Below the pieces are notes generated by a model. The model saw nothing but the letters and a program-made list of their open reading frames with translations, had not been told where the DNA came from and did not search any database. A DNA stretch of 64,000 bases from an uncultured Oscillibacter sp. (GTDB lineage: Bacteria; Bacillota; Clostridia; Oscillospirales; Oscillospiraceae). Position 1 is the stretch's first letter, and the number at the start of each line of letters is the position of its first letter. The position numbers and the translations under genes were made by a program. Below, piece by piece: positions 33,918 through 41,304 of this stretch. The stretch spans positions 1-64,000 of the forward strand of contig CAJUCO010000002.1 of the NCBI GenBank assembly GCA_910585245.1. The letters are read 5' to 3'.

Positions 33918-34576
33918 GGCTGCCCCTCCTTCCGCTCCAGCAGGTTCACGGCCAACAGCACCGCCGCGGAAATTCCCAGGTTCACCAGCACCCAGCGGAG
34001 GGCCAGACCATCCTGTCCGGTGCGCCAGAGCTGGTAAACCGTGGTGGAGACCGTGGCGGTGCGGCCGGGGGTGTAGCCCGCCACCATGGAGGTGGCTCCA
34101 TACTCCCCCAGGGCCCGGGCAAAGGCCAGCACGGTCCCCGCCAGAATGCCCTGGCGGCAGCAGGGCATCTGAATGCGCCAGAAAATATAGAAATTGCCAA
34201 GCCCCAGAGTCCGGCCCGCCTGGGCCAGAGTGCTGTCAAAGGACTCGAAGGCCCCCCGGGCGGTGCGGTACATCAGGGGAAAACTCACCGCCACCGAGGC
34301 GAAAACAGCGGAGGACCATGTCATGGTCAAGCGCAGTCCAAAGGTCTCCAAAATCCAGGCCCCCAAGGGCCGCCGGGGGCCGAGAGCCAGCAACAGCAGC
34401 CAGCCCACCACCGTGGGGGGCAGCACCAGGGGCAGGGTGAGGACCACGTCCAGCGCCCCCTTCACCAGCCGGGGGGCCTTGGCGATTGCGTGGGCGGCAA
34501 AAATCCCCAGGAAGAAGACCAGGACCGTGGAGACGGCGGCAATGCGGATGGAGTTGTAGAGGGGAAACCAGTCCAT
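33908..34576 (-). CDS. modB: Molybdate ABC transporter permease
   Basis: A 222-residue permease with about five helices. The EAA-type coupling loop is seen as SFDSTLAQAGRTLGLGNFYIFWRIQMP followed by ARALGEYGATSMVAG, a strong ModB signature (the two parts lie at about residues 116-170). Tightly spaced after modA. Confidence 0.92.
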   Translation of the reverse strand: MDWFPLYNSIRIAAVSTVLVFFLGIFAAHAIAKAPRLVKGALDVVLTLPLVLPPTVVGWLLLLALGPRRPLGAWILETFGLRLTMTWSSAVFASVAVSFPLMYRTARGAFESFDSTLAQAGRTLGLGNFYIFWRIQMPCCRQGILAGTVLAFARALGEYGATSMVAGYTPGRTATVSTTVYQLWRTGQDGLALRWVLVNLGISAAVLLAVNLLERKEGQPWP

Positions 34577-34595
34577 GGCGGTCCTCCCGTTTCGG

Positions 34596-35417
34596 TTATG
34601 CCAAAGGCGTGAAGCCCATGGCCTCCAGCACGGCCCCGGCCTCGGAGGTGCGGAGGTAGTCCAGAAAGGCCTGGGCCTTTTCAGGAGCTTTGCTGGTTTT
34701 CAGCGCGGCGGCGGGGTAGATGACCTGAGCGCACATCTCCGCCGTGGCGGTGTCCACCACCGTGAGACCGGCGGAGAAGGCGTCTGTGGCGTAGACGACG
34801 CCGCAGTCCGCCGTTCCCTCGGACACCTGGGTGGCCACCTCCTTGACGTTGGAGCCGTAGGTCAAAACACCGGCGGCGTTTAGGGACGCTTCATCCAGCC
34901 CCAAATAGGCGAAAATTTCCTGAGTATACTGGCCCACAGGTACGTCGCTGTTGCCGGTGGCCAGGAGGATGTCCCCGAATTCCAGGGCGGTTTTCAGCCC
35001 GTCAAAGCTGTGAATACCGGCGGGGTTTCCCTCCGGCACAGCCAGGACCACGTTGTTTTCCAGCAGGTTGAAGCGGGTGTTCGACTCGATGAAATCCAGG
35101 CGTGCTTCCCCGGTTCCGTCCGGGGCGCCGGTATTGACGGCGGGAGCCACGGCGGCGTCCAGTTCATCCATTTGCTTTCGTCCGGCGGAGACGAAGATGT
35201 CGCAGTCCGCGCCTTCTTCAATCTGTGTTTTAAGGGTGCCGGAGGAGTCGAAGTTGAAGACCAGGGTGACGCCGGGGTGTTCCGCTTGGTAGTTCTCGCC
35301 GATCTTTGTCAACGCCTCTTGAAGGGAGGAGGCGGCAAAGACGGTCAACTCCACGTCCCTGGAGCCGCCGCAGGCGGTGAGCAGGAGAACCAGCAACAGG
35401 GGAAGCAGTCGTTTCAT
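34596..35417 (-). CDS. modA: Molybdate-binding lipoprotein
   Basis: The extracytoplasmic receptor of the ModABC importer, 273 residues. Lipobox LLLTACGG (Cys16) for membrane anchoring, then LTVFAASSLQEALTKIG and FNFDSSGTLKTQIEEGADCD, which form the anion-binding site in ModA proteins, and DIFVSAGRKQMDEL. ATG follows GAAGGGAAGG. Confidence 0.93.
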   Translation of the reverse strand: MKRLLPLLLVLLLTACGGSRDVELTVFAASSLQEALTKIGENYQAEHPGVTLVFNFDSSGTLKTQIEEGADCDIFVSAGRKQMDELDAAVAPAVNTGAPDGTGEARLDFIESNTRFNLLENNVVLAVPEGNPAGIHSFDGLKTALEFGDILLATGNSDVPVGQYTQEIFAYLGLDEASLNAAGVLTYGSNVKEVATQVSEGTADCGVVYATDAFSAGLTVVDTATAEMCAQVIYPAAALKTSKAPEKAQAFLDYLRTSEAGAVLEAMGFTPLA

Positions 35418-35459
35418 AGAGGCCTTCCCTTCAATAGAATTTGCAAAAGTATATAGGAT

Positions 35460-36479
35460 CTATTTTCCGAACCCGCAGTTGGGGTAGGTGCAGACCTCAC
35501 AACCCAGGCACAGTCCGCCCTCGCCCATTCGGGTGATATCCGCTCTGGTCACAGGGACTCCGGCGGCGATCTTGGGGAGCACCAGGTCAAAGATGGTCCG
35601 CTTGGCGTACATGACGCAGCCGGGAAGGCCCATGACCGGAGTTCCGTCCTGGAAGTAGCCCAAAAGAAACATGGCCCCCGGCAGAACCGGCGCCCCATAC
35701 GTGACGATGTGCGCCCCGGTGCGCCGGATGGCCCCGGGGGTGTTGTCGTCCGGGTCCACGCTCATGCCCCCGGTGCAGAGAATCAGGTCCACGCCGGAGG
35801 CTTTGGCCTCCAGTACGGCGGCTTTCACCGCCTCCGGGCCGTCTCCGGGGGTCCGGCGCACCAGGGTTTCGATGCCGAACTCCGCCAGCTTCTTCTCCAC
35901 CACCGGGGTGAAGGCATCTTGAATAAGGCCCTTTGCCACCTCGCTGCCGGTGGCGATGATGGCGGCGGATTTCAGCTTCCAGGGTACAAGTTCCAGCAGG
36001 GGCGTGCTTCCGGCGGCCTCTTCCGCCTGACGGAGCGTTTCCTCCTGGATGACCAGGGGAATGACCCGCGTTCCCGCCAGCTTGTCCCCCCTTCGAACCG
36101 CCGTGCCCCCGTGGCGGGTGGCGACCATGATGTCCTCCAGGGCGTTGACGGCGTTCAGCCGCAGGCTGTCCACCAGGAACAGGCCGTCCCGGGCGGCGGT
36201 GAGCTCAATTTTGCCCTCTTTAACGGGGCTTTGGTCCATGCCCTGGTTTTGGCAGAGGGCGCAGAGGCGCTTTGCGGCGTCGTCCTCGTGGACCATGCCG
36301 GGGGTCATCTCCCAGACGTAGAGGTGTTCCTTGCCCATGGAGAGGAGGACGGGGATGTCCTCCTCCCGGACCACATGGCCCTTGCGGAAGCGGGCGTCTT
36401 TGTACTGGCCGGGGATGATCTGGGTCATGTCGTGACAAAGAACATGGCCGGCGGCCTTCTCAGTGGGGATCAGCTTCAT
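35460..36479 (-). CDS. Molybdopterin-binding (MoCF/MoeA-like) protein with C-terminal Cys cluster
   Basis: A 339-residue protein. The C-terminal half is a molybdopterin-binding fold (ATGSEVAKG, then LCTGGMSVDPDD near residue 235, and VMGLPGCVMYAKRTIFD). The N-terminal half (TEKAAGHVLCHDMTQIIPG) is characteristic of the clostridial variant that replaces MoeA. It ends in CLGCEVCTYPNCGFGK, four cysteines that could bind zinc or an iron-sulfur cluster. Its start overlaps the MOSC gene by 20 bases. Presumed to help insert molybdenum. Confidence 0.8.
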   Translation of the reverse strand: MKLIPTEKAAGHVLCHDMTQIIPGQYKDARFRKGHVVREEDIPVLLSMGKEHLYVWEMTPGMVHEDDAAKRLCALCQNQGMDQSPVKEGKIELTAARDGLFLVDSLRLNAVNALEDIMVATRHGGTAVRRGDKLAGTRVIPLVIQEETLRQAEEAAGSTPLLELVPWKLKSAAIIATGSEVAKGLIQDAFTPVVEKKLAEFGIETLVRRTPGDGPEAVKAAVLEAKASGVDLILCTGGMSVDPDDNTPGAIRRTGAHIVTYGAPVLPGAMFLLGYFQDGTPVMGLPGCVMYAKRTIFDLVLPKIAAGVPVTRADITRMGEGGLCLGCEVCTYPNCGFGK

Positions 36480-36918
36480 GGCGGTCCTCCTCCAGAATTT
36501 CAATGGGGTCGCCCTTTCGGACGTGTCCCTCCCGCACCACCACGGCGAAGACGCCTTCGGTGGGCATGACGCACGTCCCGGTGGCCTTTTTAATTTCGCA
36601 GTCATTGTGACACTGCTTGCCAATTTGGGTGATCTCCACCACCGTCTTCCCCAGCCGGAGCCGGGTCCCGATGGGAAGGGACTTTAAGTCCAGCCCCCGG
36701 GTGTTGATATTCTCGGCGAAGGCCCCCGGCTGGAGCTCCGGCAGCAGGGAGCGCATTTTGTCCACGCTTTCCTCCGCCAAAAGGGAAATCTGCCGGTGCC
36801 AGTCCCCGGCATGGGCGTCCCCCAGGATACCGTGGCGGAGTTTCAATTGAATCTCCGGGACTTCCCGTTTGATGGTGCCCTTTTGCCCGCTGATGTTCAC
36901 GGATACCACTTCCGCCAC
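36460..36918 (-). CDS. MOSC-domain protein
   Basis: A 152-residue stand-alone MOSC domain: GILGDAHAGDWHRQISLL (about residues 32-49), FAENINTRGLDL, and a conserved cysteine in IGKQCHNDCEI. MOSC domains transfer or sense sulfur on molybdenum cofactors. GTG start behind AAAGGAG, right after the moaC stop. Confidence 0.88.
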   Translation of the reverse strand: MAEVVSVNISGQKGTIKREVPEIQLKLRHGILGDAHAGDWHRQISLLAEESVDKMRSLLPELQPGAFAENINTRGLDLKSLPIGTRLRLGKTVVEITQIGKQCHNDCEIKKATGTCVMPTEGVFAVVVREGHVRKGDPIEILEEDRHEADPH

Positions 36919-36920
36919 GT

Positions 36921-37391
36921 TTACCACTCCTTTACATAGTCTCCGGTTTTGCCTCCGCTCTTGCGGCAGAGGCGGATGTCCGCAATTTCCATGTCCCGCT
37001 GAACCGCTTTGCACATATCGTAGATAGTCAAAGCCGCGGCGGAGACCGCCGTCAGGGCCTCCATCTCCACGCCGGTTTCCCCCTTGCACTTGACCTTGGA
37101 GCGAATGTGGACGTCCTCCTCCTCCAGAGTGAAAGAGAGGTCCACCGCCGTCAGCCGCAAGGGGTGGCACATGGGAATCAGCTCGTGGGTCCGCTTGGCG
37201 GCCAAAATCCCCGCCACTTGAGCCACGGCCAGTACGTCCCCCTTGGGCGTTCCGCCGGTGCGGATGAGCTCCAGCGTTTCCCGGGTCACGCGGACCCGGC
37301 CCTCCGCCTCGGCCTGACGGAAGGTGACGTCCTTTTTCGTCACGTCCACCATCCTGGCCCGTCCCTGCTGGTTGATATGGGTCAACTCCAT
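36921..37391 (-). CDS. moaC: Cyclic pyranopterin monophosphate synthase MoaC
   Basis: Second enzyme of molybdopterin synthesis, converting the MoaA product to cPMP. The 156-residue length is normal. Signatures are MVDVTKKDVTFRQA, AKRTHELIPMCHPLRLT, and the catalytic-region EMEALTAVSAAALTIYDMCK. It starts five bases after moaA. Confidence 0.95.
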   Translation of the reverse strand: MELTHINQQGRARMVDVTKKDVTFRQAEAEGRVRVTRETLELIRTGGTPKGDVLAVAQVAGILAAKRTHELIPMCHPLRLTAVDLSFTLEEEDVHIRSKVKCKGETGVEMEALTAVSAAALTIYDMCKAVQRDMEIADIRLCRKSGGKTGDYVKEW

Positions 37392-37396
37392 GGGGT

Positions 37397-38335
37397 TCAG
37401 CCTCCAATCTGGTGCATATTCCGGCCCGCGTCGCTGTGGCCGGTTTCGTTCATGCGGTGCCGCTCCGGTTTGGCGGTGATTCCCTCCCGGATGGCCTGGC
37501 GCAAAGACTCGCCGTGAAGCCCCCGGAGGGGGATCTCCTGGTTTGAGTGGAGACAGGGCTTCAACTTTCCCTCCGCCGTCACCCGGACGCGGTCGCACTG
37601 GGGGCAGAAGCAGCGGCTCATAGGCTCAATCAGTCCCACCGCGCCCCGCCCGCCGGGGAGGCGGTACCGGCGGGCCACGCCGGAGCCCTCCAGAGGAAGG
37701 AGCTGGGGGTGGGATTCCAACACCGTTTCAGCCGGAAGGAACTGGGCGTGGGCGCCCTCTCCGATGGGCATGAGCTCGATGAACCGGACCTCCAGGGGAT
37801 AGAGGCGGGAAATGTCCACAAAGTCTGAAATCTCGTCGTCGTTGAAACCCTTCATCAGCACCACATTCAGCTTCGTCCCGGTGAAGCCCGCATTCGCCGC
37901 AGCCTCCAGGCCCTGGAAGACCTCCTTTAAACGGCCGCCCCGGGTCATGTAGGCGTAGCGGTCCGGCCGGAGGGTGTCCAGGCTGACGTTCAGCCGGTTG
38001 ACTCCCGCCTCTTTGAGGGGCTCCGCCAGCTGGGGCAAAGCCAGAGCGTTGGTGGTGAGGCAGAGCTCCTCCACCTCTTTCATGGCGGCGACGCCCCGGC
38101 AGATCTCCAAAATCCCCCGGCGGACCAAGGGTTCTCCGCCGGTGAGGCGAACCTTCCGGACCCCGCAGTCCACGGCGGCCCGGGTGATTTCCACCAGCTC
38201 CTCCAAAGAGCAGATTTCATCCCGGCCCCTCTTGGAAACACCCCCGGCGGGCATACAGTACCGGCAACGAAGAGAGCAGAGGTCCGTGACGGAGAGGCGC
38301 AGATAGGTGATGTTCCTGGCGTGACGGTCCAACAT
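37397..38335 (-). CDS. moaA: GTP 3',8-cyclase MoaA
   Basis: Radical-SAM enzyme starting molybdopterin synthesis from GTP. The 312-residue protein has the N-terminal cluster CSLRCRYC and the C-terminal cluster with CFCPQCDRVR and a third cysteine in LKPCLH. TGGEPLVRRG is the SAM-binding segment. It usually ends in GG, as here (HQIGG). First gene of the eight-gene operon, behind a strong GGAGGAGG site. Confidence 0.95.
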   Translation of the reverse strand: MLDRHARNITYLRLSVTDLCSLRCRYCMPAGGVSKRGRDEICSLEELVEITRAAVDCGVRKVRLTGGEPLVRRGILEICRGVAAMKEVEELCLTTNALALPQLAEPLKEAGVNRLNVSLDTLRPDRYAYMTRGGRLKEVFQGLEAAANAGFTGTKLNVVLMKGFNDDEISDFVDISRLYPLEVRFIELMPIGEGAHAQFLPAETVLESHPQLLPLEGSGVARRYRLPGGRGAVGLIEPMSRCFCPQCDRVRVTAEGKLKPCLHSNQEIPLRGLHGESLRQAIREGITAKPERHRMNETGHSDAGRNMHQIGG

Positions 38336-38368
38336 GGGGTTTCCTCCTCCGGCGGTATGATGGGAACC

Positions 38369-38426
38369 ATTATAAAAGAAGCCGGGGAAAAAAGAAGTTG
38401 TTTTAACAACGTTTTTTTGCTATAAT
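38369..38426. promoter_or_regulatory. Divergent promoters of the mo operon and crp/fnr gene with shared palindrome
   Basis: Plus strand: TTGTTT (38398), 17 bases, TATAAT (38421) for the regulator. Minus strand: TATAAT at 38374-38369 for moaA, with no good -35. The palindrome GTTGTT-TT-AACAAC (38397-38410) overlaps the regulator's -35. Its centre lies about 41 bases upstream of the predicted moaA start, the classic class II activator position for Crp/Fnr proteins. Confidence 0.7.
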
Positions 38427-38448
38427 TTCCGGGAAAGGGGGCGGCGGT

Positions 38449-39141
38449 ATGAAAGAAGCCATGGCGGTTTTAGAGCGGTGCCGCCTGTTCCGGGGACTTT
38501 CGCAAAGGGCCCTGGAGCGGGATGTTTTGCCCCGGGGAAAGCTATGGGCGCTTGAAAAGCAGGCGGTTCTGATTGCCCCGGGGGACCGGGTGGACTGGTT
38601 TTCCGTAATCCTTCGGGGGAGAACCCAGATTTCCCAGATTTTTTCCGACGGAACCAACAGCCTCATGGACGCTCTGGGGCCCGGCTGCTCCTTGGGGACG
38701 GATTTGATTTTCACCCGAAGCCGCCGCTCGCCCTATTACGCCATTGCCGCCGGGGAACTCCAGGTTCTCCAGTTTTCGGGGACGCTGTTGCTGGAGCCGG
38801 GGGCGCTGCCGGAGGCGGAGCGGCTGGCAGTGTGGCGGAACTTGCTGGCGGAGCTGTCGGACGGCAACCTCCGCAAGCACTACCGGCTGGCGATTCTGGC
38901 CCAGCGGGGCCTCCGGGACCGGGTGCTGGTGTATCTCACCATGCAAGCAGAGCGGAGGGGGACCCAGACCTTCCGGATTCCCTTCTCCCGAGAGGAGCTG
39001 GCGGCCTTTCTCTGTGTGAACCGAAGCGCCTTGTCCCACGAGTTGAGCCGCATGGAGGCGGAGGGGCTGATCCGGTTTCGCAAGAACGAGTTTACCCTTC
39101 TCTCCGCCGGAAAGCGGCGAAGTACCTGGAGCGAAACATAG
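38449..39141 (+). CDS. Crp/Fnr-family transcriptional regulator
   Basis: A 230-residue regulator: an N-terminal cyclic-nucleotide-binding-type beta barrel (about 1-130) and a C-terminal winged helix (REELAAFLCVNRSALSHELSRMEAEGLIRF, residues about 182-211). It has few cysteines and no Fnr-type N-terminal cluster, so it probably senses a small molecule, unknown. Divergent from the mo operon, and probably its activator and its own repressor given the palindrome between them. ATG behind GAAAGGGGG. Confidence 0.85.
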   Translation: MKEAMAVLERCRLFRGLSQRALERDVLPRGKLWALEKQAVLIAPGDRVDWFSVILRGRTQISQIFSDGTNSLMDALGPGCSLGTDLIFTRSRRSPYYAIAAGELQVLQFSGTLLLEPGALPEAERLAVWRNLLAELSDGNLRKHYRLAILAQRGLRDRVLVYLTMQAERRGTQTFRIPFSREELAAFLCVNRSALSHELSRMEAEGLIRFRKNEFTLLSAGKRRSTWSET

Positions 39142-39144
39142 GAA

Positions 39145-39382
39145 AAAACCGCCGCCAAAGGGAAACCTTTGGCGGCGGTTTGCAGCTTATCAAAAAAGTG
39201 GCGTTTAAAATGGAACGGAAAGGAAAAGAGCTACGAGAGAAACCCATCAGGGGTTTCTCTCGTTTTGAATCAGAAGTGTTTCAGACCTTTTGCAAGGTCT
39301 GAAACACTTGCTCAGGCTGGCGAAAATCCTTTTTCGACAGCCTGAAAACCGCCGCCAAAGGGAAACCTTTGGCGGCGGTTTG
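39145..39382. repeat. Dispersed structured repeat, copy 2, with duplicated flanking hairpins
   Basis: Core 39183-39344 (162 bp) begins CAGCTTATCAAAAAAG and ends GACAGCCTG. Inside are three palindromes: ACGAGAGAAACCC/GGGTTTCTCTCGT, GTGTTTCAGACC/GGTCTGAAACAC, and CAGGCTGGCGAAAA/TTTTCGACAGCCTG. On each side is the same 38-bp hairpin built on AACCGCCGCCAAAGG/CCTTTGGCGGCGGTT (39145-39182 and 39345-39382), exactly 200 bases apart. The left hairpin abuts the regulator's stop codon and doubles as its terminator. Confidence 0.88.
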
Positions 39383-39409
39383 AACAGTCACAAAACCCTG
39401 AAAGAGGCG

Positions 39410-40723
39410 TTATACCTGCTCGCACTTCCAGAAGGCCACGCTGTAAGGAGGCAGCTCACTGCCGCCGCCGAAGTCGTGGAGCTTTCCGGTGATCAGGTCC
39501 ACCGCCTGGCCGCAGCCTGCGTCGAAATGGGCGGTGTAGGGCGCGTCGGAGGCATTGACGGCCACCAGCACCCGCTCCGAGTCCGTCCGGCGCTGGAAGA
39601 TGGTCTGGTGGTTGGTGAGGACGATGTCCTTGAAATCCCCATAGCACAGGGCGTCGCTCTCCCGGTGGGCCTTGGCCATGGCGGCGATCTGGTCCGTCAG
39701 AGCGTTCCACTCCGGCGCGTCGAAGGCGGGGCGGAGGGCGTCGTCCCCTTGGGATTTCTCCCCCAGGGCGCCCCACTCGCTGCCGTAGTACAGGCAGGGG
39801 ATACCGGGCATACCGAAGACCAGACCGTGAAGCAGGGGGAGGTGCCGGGGATTGGTCAGGATGCTGGCGGCCCGGGTGACGTCGTGGTTGTCGGCGAAGC
39901 AGAGGAGGTGTTTTCCTTTGTAGAGGGTCCATTGCTCCGGGCCGAACTGGCGCTTGAGGCTGTGGACAATCTCGAAGAGATTCATGGAGTTTAAGCTGGA
40001 GTAGAGGCCCTTGTAGCATTCGTAGTTGGTGCAGCTGTGGAGCAGATCCTCTCCCACCCAGCGGTTGTAATCCCCGTGGAGAGTTTCCCCTACCAGGAAG
40101 AACTCCGGTTTCAAGCCCTGGGAGAATTGCCGGAGGCGGCGGAGGAAGTCCGCTTCCAGGCAGTAGGCCACATCCAGCCGGAGCCCGTCGATGTCGAAGG
40201 TTTCCACCCAGAATTTCACACACTCCAGAAGATAGTCCACCACCGCCGGGTTCCGGAGGTTCAGCTTCACCAGCTCAAAGTGGCCCTCCCAGCCCTCGTA
40301 CCAGAAGCCGTCGTTGTAGTTGGAGTTGCCGTCGAAGCTGATGTGGAACCAGTCTTTGTAGGGGGAGTCCCACTTCTTTTCCCGGACGTCTTTAAAGGCC
40401 CAGAAGCCCCGGCCCACGTGGTTGAACACGCCGTCCAGCACCACTTTGATGTCGTGCTCGTGGAGCGTTTTCACCACGGCGGCGAACTCCTCGTTGGTTC
40501 CCAGGCGACAGTCGATTTTCCGGTAGTCCCGGGTGTCGTAGCCGTGGCGGTCGCTTTCAAAGATGGGGGAGAGGTACACCGCGTTGGCCCCTAATTTTTG
40601 AATATGGGGGGCCCAACCGGCGATTTTGCCCAGGCGGCTGGCGGGGACGCCGTCGTTTTCTCTGGGGGCTTCGCAGAAGCCCAGGGGATAGATCTGATAA
40701 AATACGCTTTTGTCAGCCCACAT
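39410..40723 (-). CDS. GH13 family alpha-glucosidase / cyclomaltodextrinase-like
   Basis: A 437-residue cytoplasmic glycoside hydrolase. The four GH13 regions appear in order: DGVFNHVG, GLRLDVAY (nucleophile Asp), VGETLHG (acid Glu) and FADNHD. There is no signal peptide and no N-terminal starch-binding domain, so it probably acts on imported maltodextrins. No sugar transporter is adjacent. ATG behind AAGAAAGGA. Confidence 0.88.
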   Translation of the reverse strand: MWADKSVFYQIYPLGFCEAPRENDGVPASRLGKIAGWAPHIQKLGANAVYLSPIFESDRHGYDTRDYRKIDCRLGTNEEFAAVVKTLHEHDIKVVLDGVFNHVGRGFWAFKDVREKKWDSPYKDWFHISFDGNSNYNDGFWYEGWEGHFELVKLNLRNPAVVDYLLECVKFWVETFDIDGLRLDVAYCLEADFLRRLRQFSQGLKPEFFLVGETLHGDYNRWVGEDLLHSCTNYECYKGLYSSLNSMNLFEIVHSLKRQFGPEQWTLYKGKHLLCFADNHDVTRAASILTNPRHLPLLHGLVFGMPGIPCLYYGSEWGALGEKSQGDDALRPAFDAPEWNALTDQIAAMAKAHRESDALCYGDFKDIVLTNHQTIFQRRTDSERVLVAVNASDAPYTAHFDAGCGQAVDLITGKLHDFGGGSELPPYSVAFWKCEQV

Positions 40724-40802
40724 GGCATGACCGTCCTTTCTTGGCGGAAGGTGGATCGCTGTATTTCACGGTGTCGAACACAGAGATGTCGTACAAACTT
40801 GT

Positions 40803-40831
40803 ATTATACCACGGTTTTGTGAAAAGGTCGA
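40803..40831 (-). promoter_or_regulatory. Promoter for the GH13 gene
   Basis: Minus strand: TCGACC (40831-40826), 17-base spacer, TATAAT (40808-40803). Confidence 0.6.
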
Positions 40832-40870
40832 GGAAAATTCTCCAGCCCCGGATTTTCCATTTTGCCGCCC

Positions 40871-40899
40871 TTGACAGGGGCGGAGAATGGGCATAATAT
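40871..40899 (+). promoter_or_regulatory. Promoter of the mgtE M-box transcript
   Basis: TTGACA, 17-base spacer, TAATAT; start predicted about 15 bases before the aptamer. Confidence 0.7.
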
Positions 40900-40919
40900 A
40901 GGAACATATGGAAAAACTT

Positions 40920-41075
40920 CATAGGGTCCGGTAGGTAAGGCTGCCACAAGGATATGGGTCGCTGCCGCGAAGTGATGGAGACATCACCAGCTGGTTTGAA
41001 CAGGCGATATCGAACACCAAGGTATCATCTAACGCGATTTCACCGCCTTGTGAGGCTAAAGCTCAAACGGTAGGG
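40920..41075 (+). ncRNA. M-box (ykoK) magnesium riboswitch
   Basis: Conserved M-box blocks in order: GGTAGGTAAGGCTGCCACAA, GGATATGGGTCGCTGCC, GTGATGGAGACATCACC, TTGAACAGGCGAT, and the closing GTGAGGCTAAAGCTC. It lies directly upstream of mgtE, the usual target. The RNA folds on binding Mg2+ and should shut the transporter off. Confidence 0.93.
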
Positions 41076-41304
41076 GCGGGGCATGACGCGCCGCCTGTCA
41101 GAGAGGGAGACTCTCCAGTCGTACCGCCCCGGGACGATTGGAGGGTTTCGCGTTTATTACCAACAAGGGTCTGTTTGAAAAACGGCGGGCTGTCCGGCGG
41201 GGAGTTCTTCCGCCGGACGGGGCGGTGTTCCCCGGGGAAATACCTGCCGGCGGGGCGCTTTGCGCGTTTCAAACAGCCTTCGAACTTGGAGAGGAGGTCC
41301 CGGT
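41076..41304 (+). promoter_or_regulatory. mgtE leader between aptamer and gene, with long-range hairpin
   Basis: GGGGCGG (41073) can pair with CCGCCCC (41124). Farther on, CTGTTTGAAA (41171-41180) and TTTCAAACAG (41267-41276) are perfect inverted arms enclosing GTCCGGCGG / CCGCCGGAC and other GC stems, ending just before the ribosome site GAGAGGAGG. I see no clear T-tract, so the expression platform may act on translation or Rho. The arms resemble the ends of the miniature element at 43538-43702. Confidence 0.5.

Noticed and set aside
40900..41080. Considered a tRNA or small structured RNA before mgtE
   Set aside because: The conserved blocks fit the M-box riboswitch in full; no tRNA cloverleaf can be drawn.
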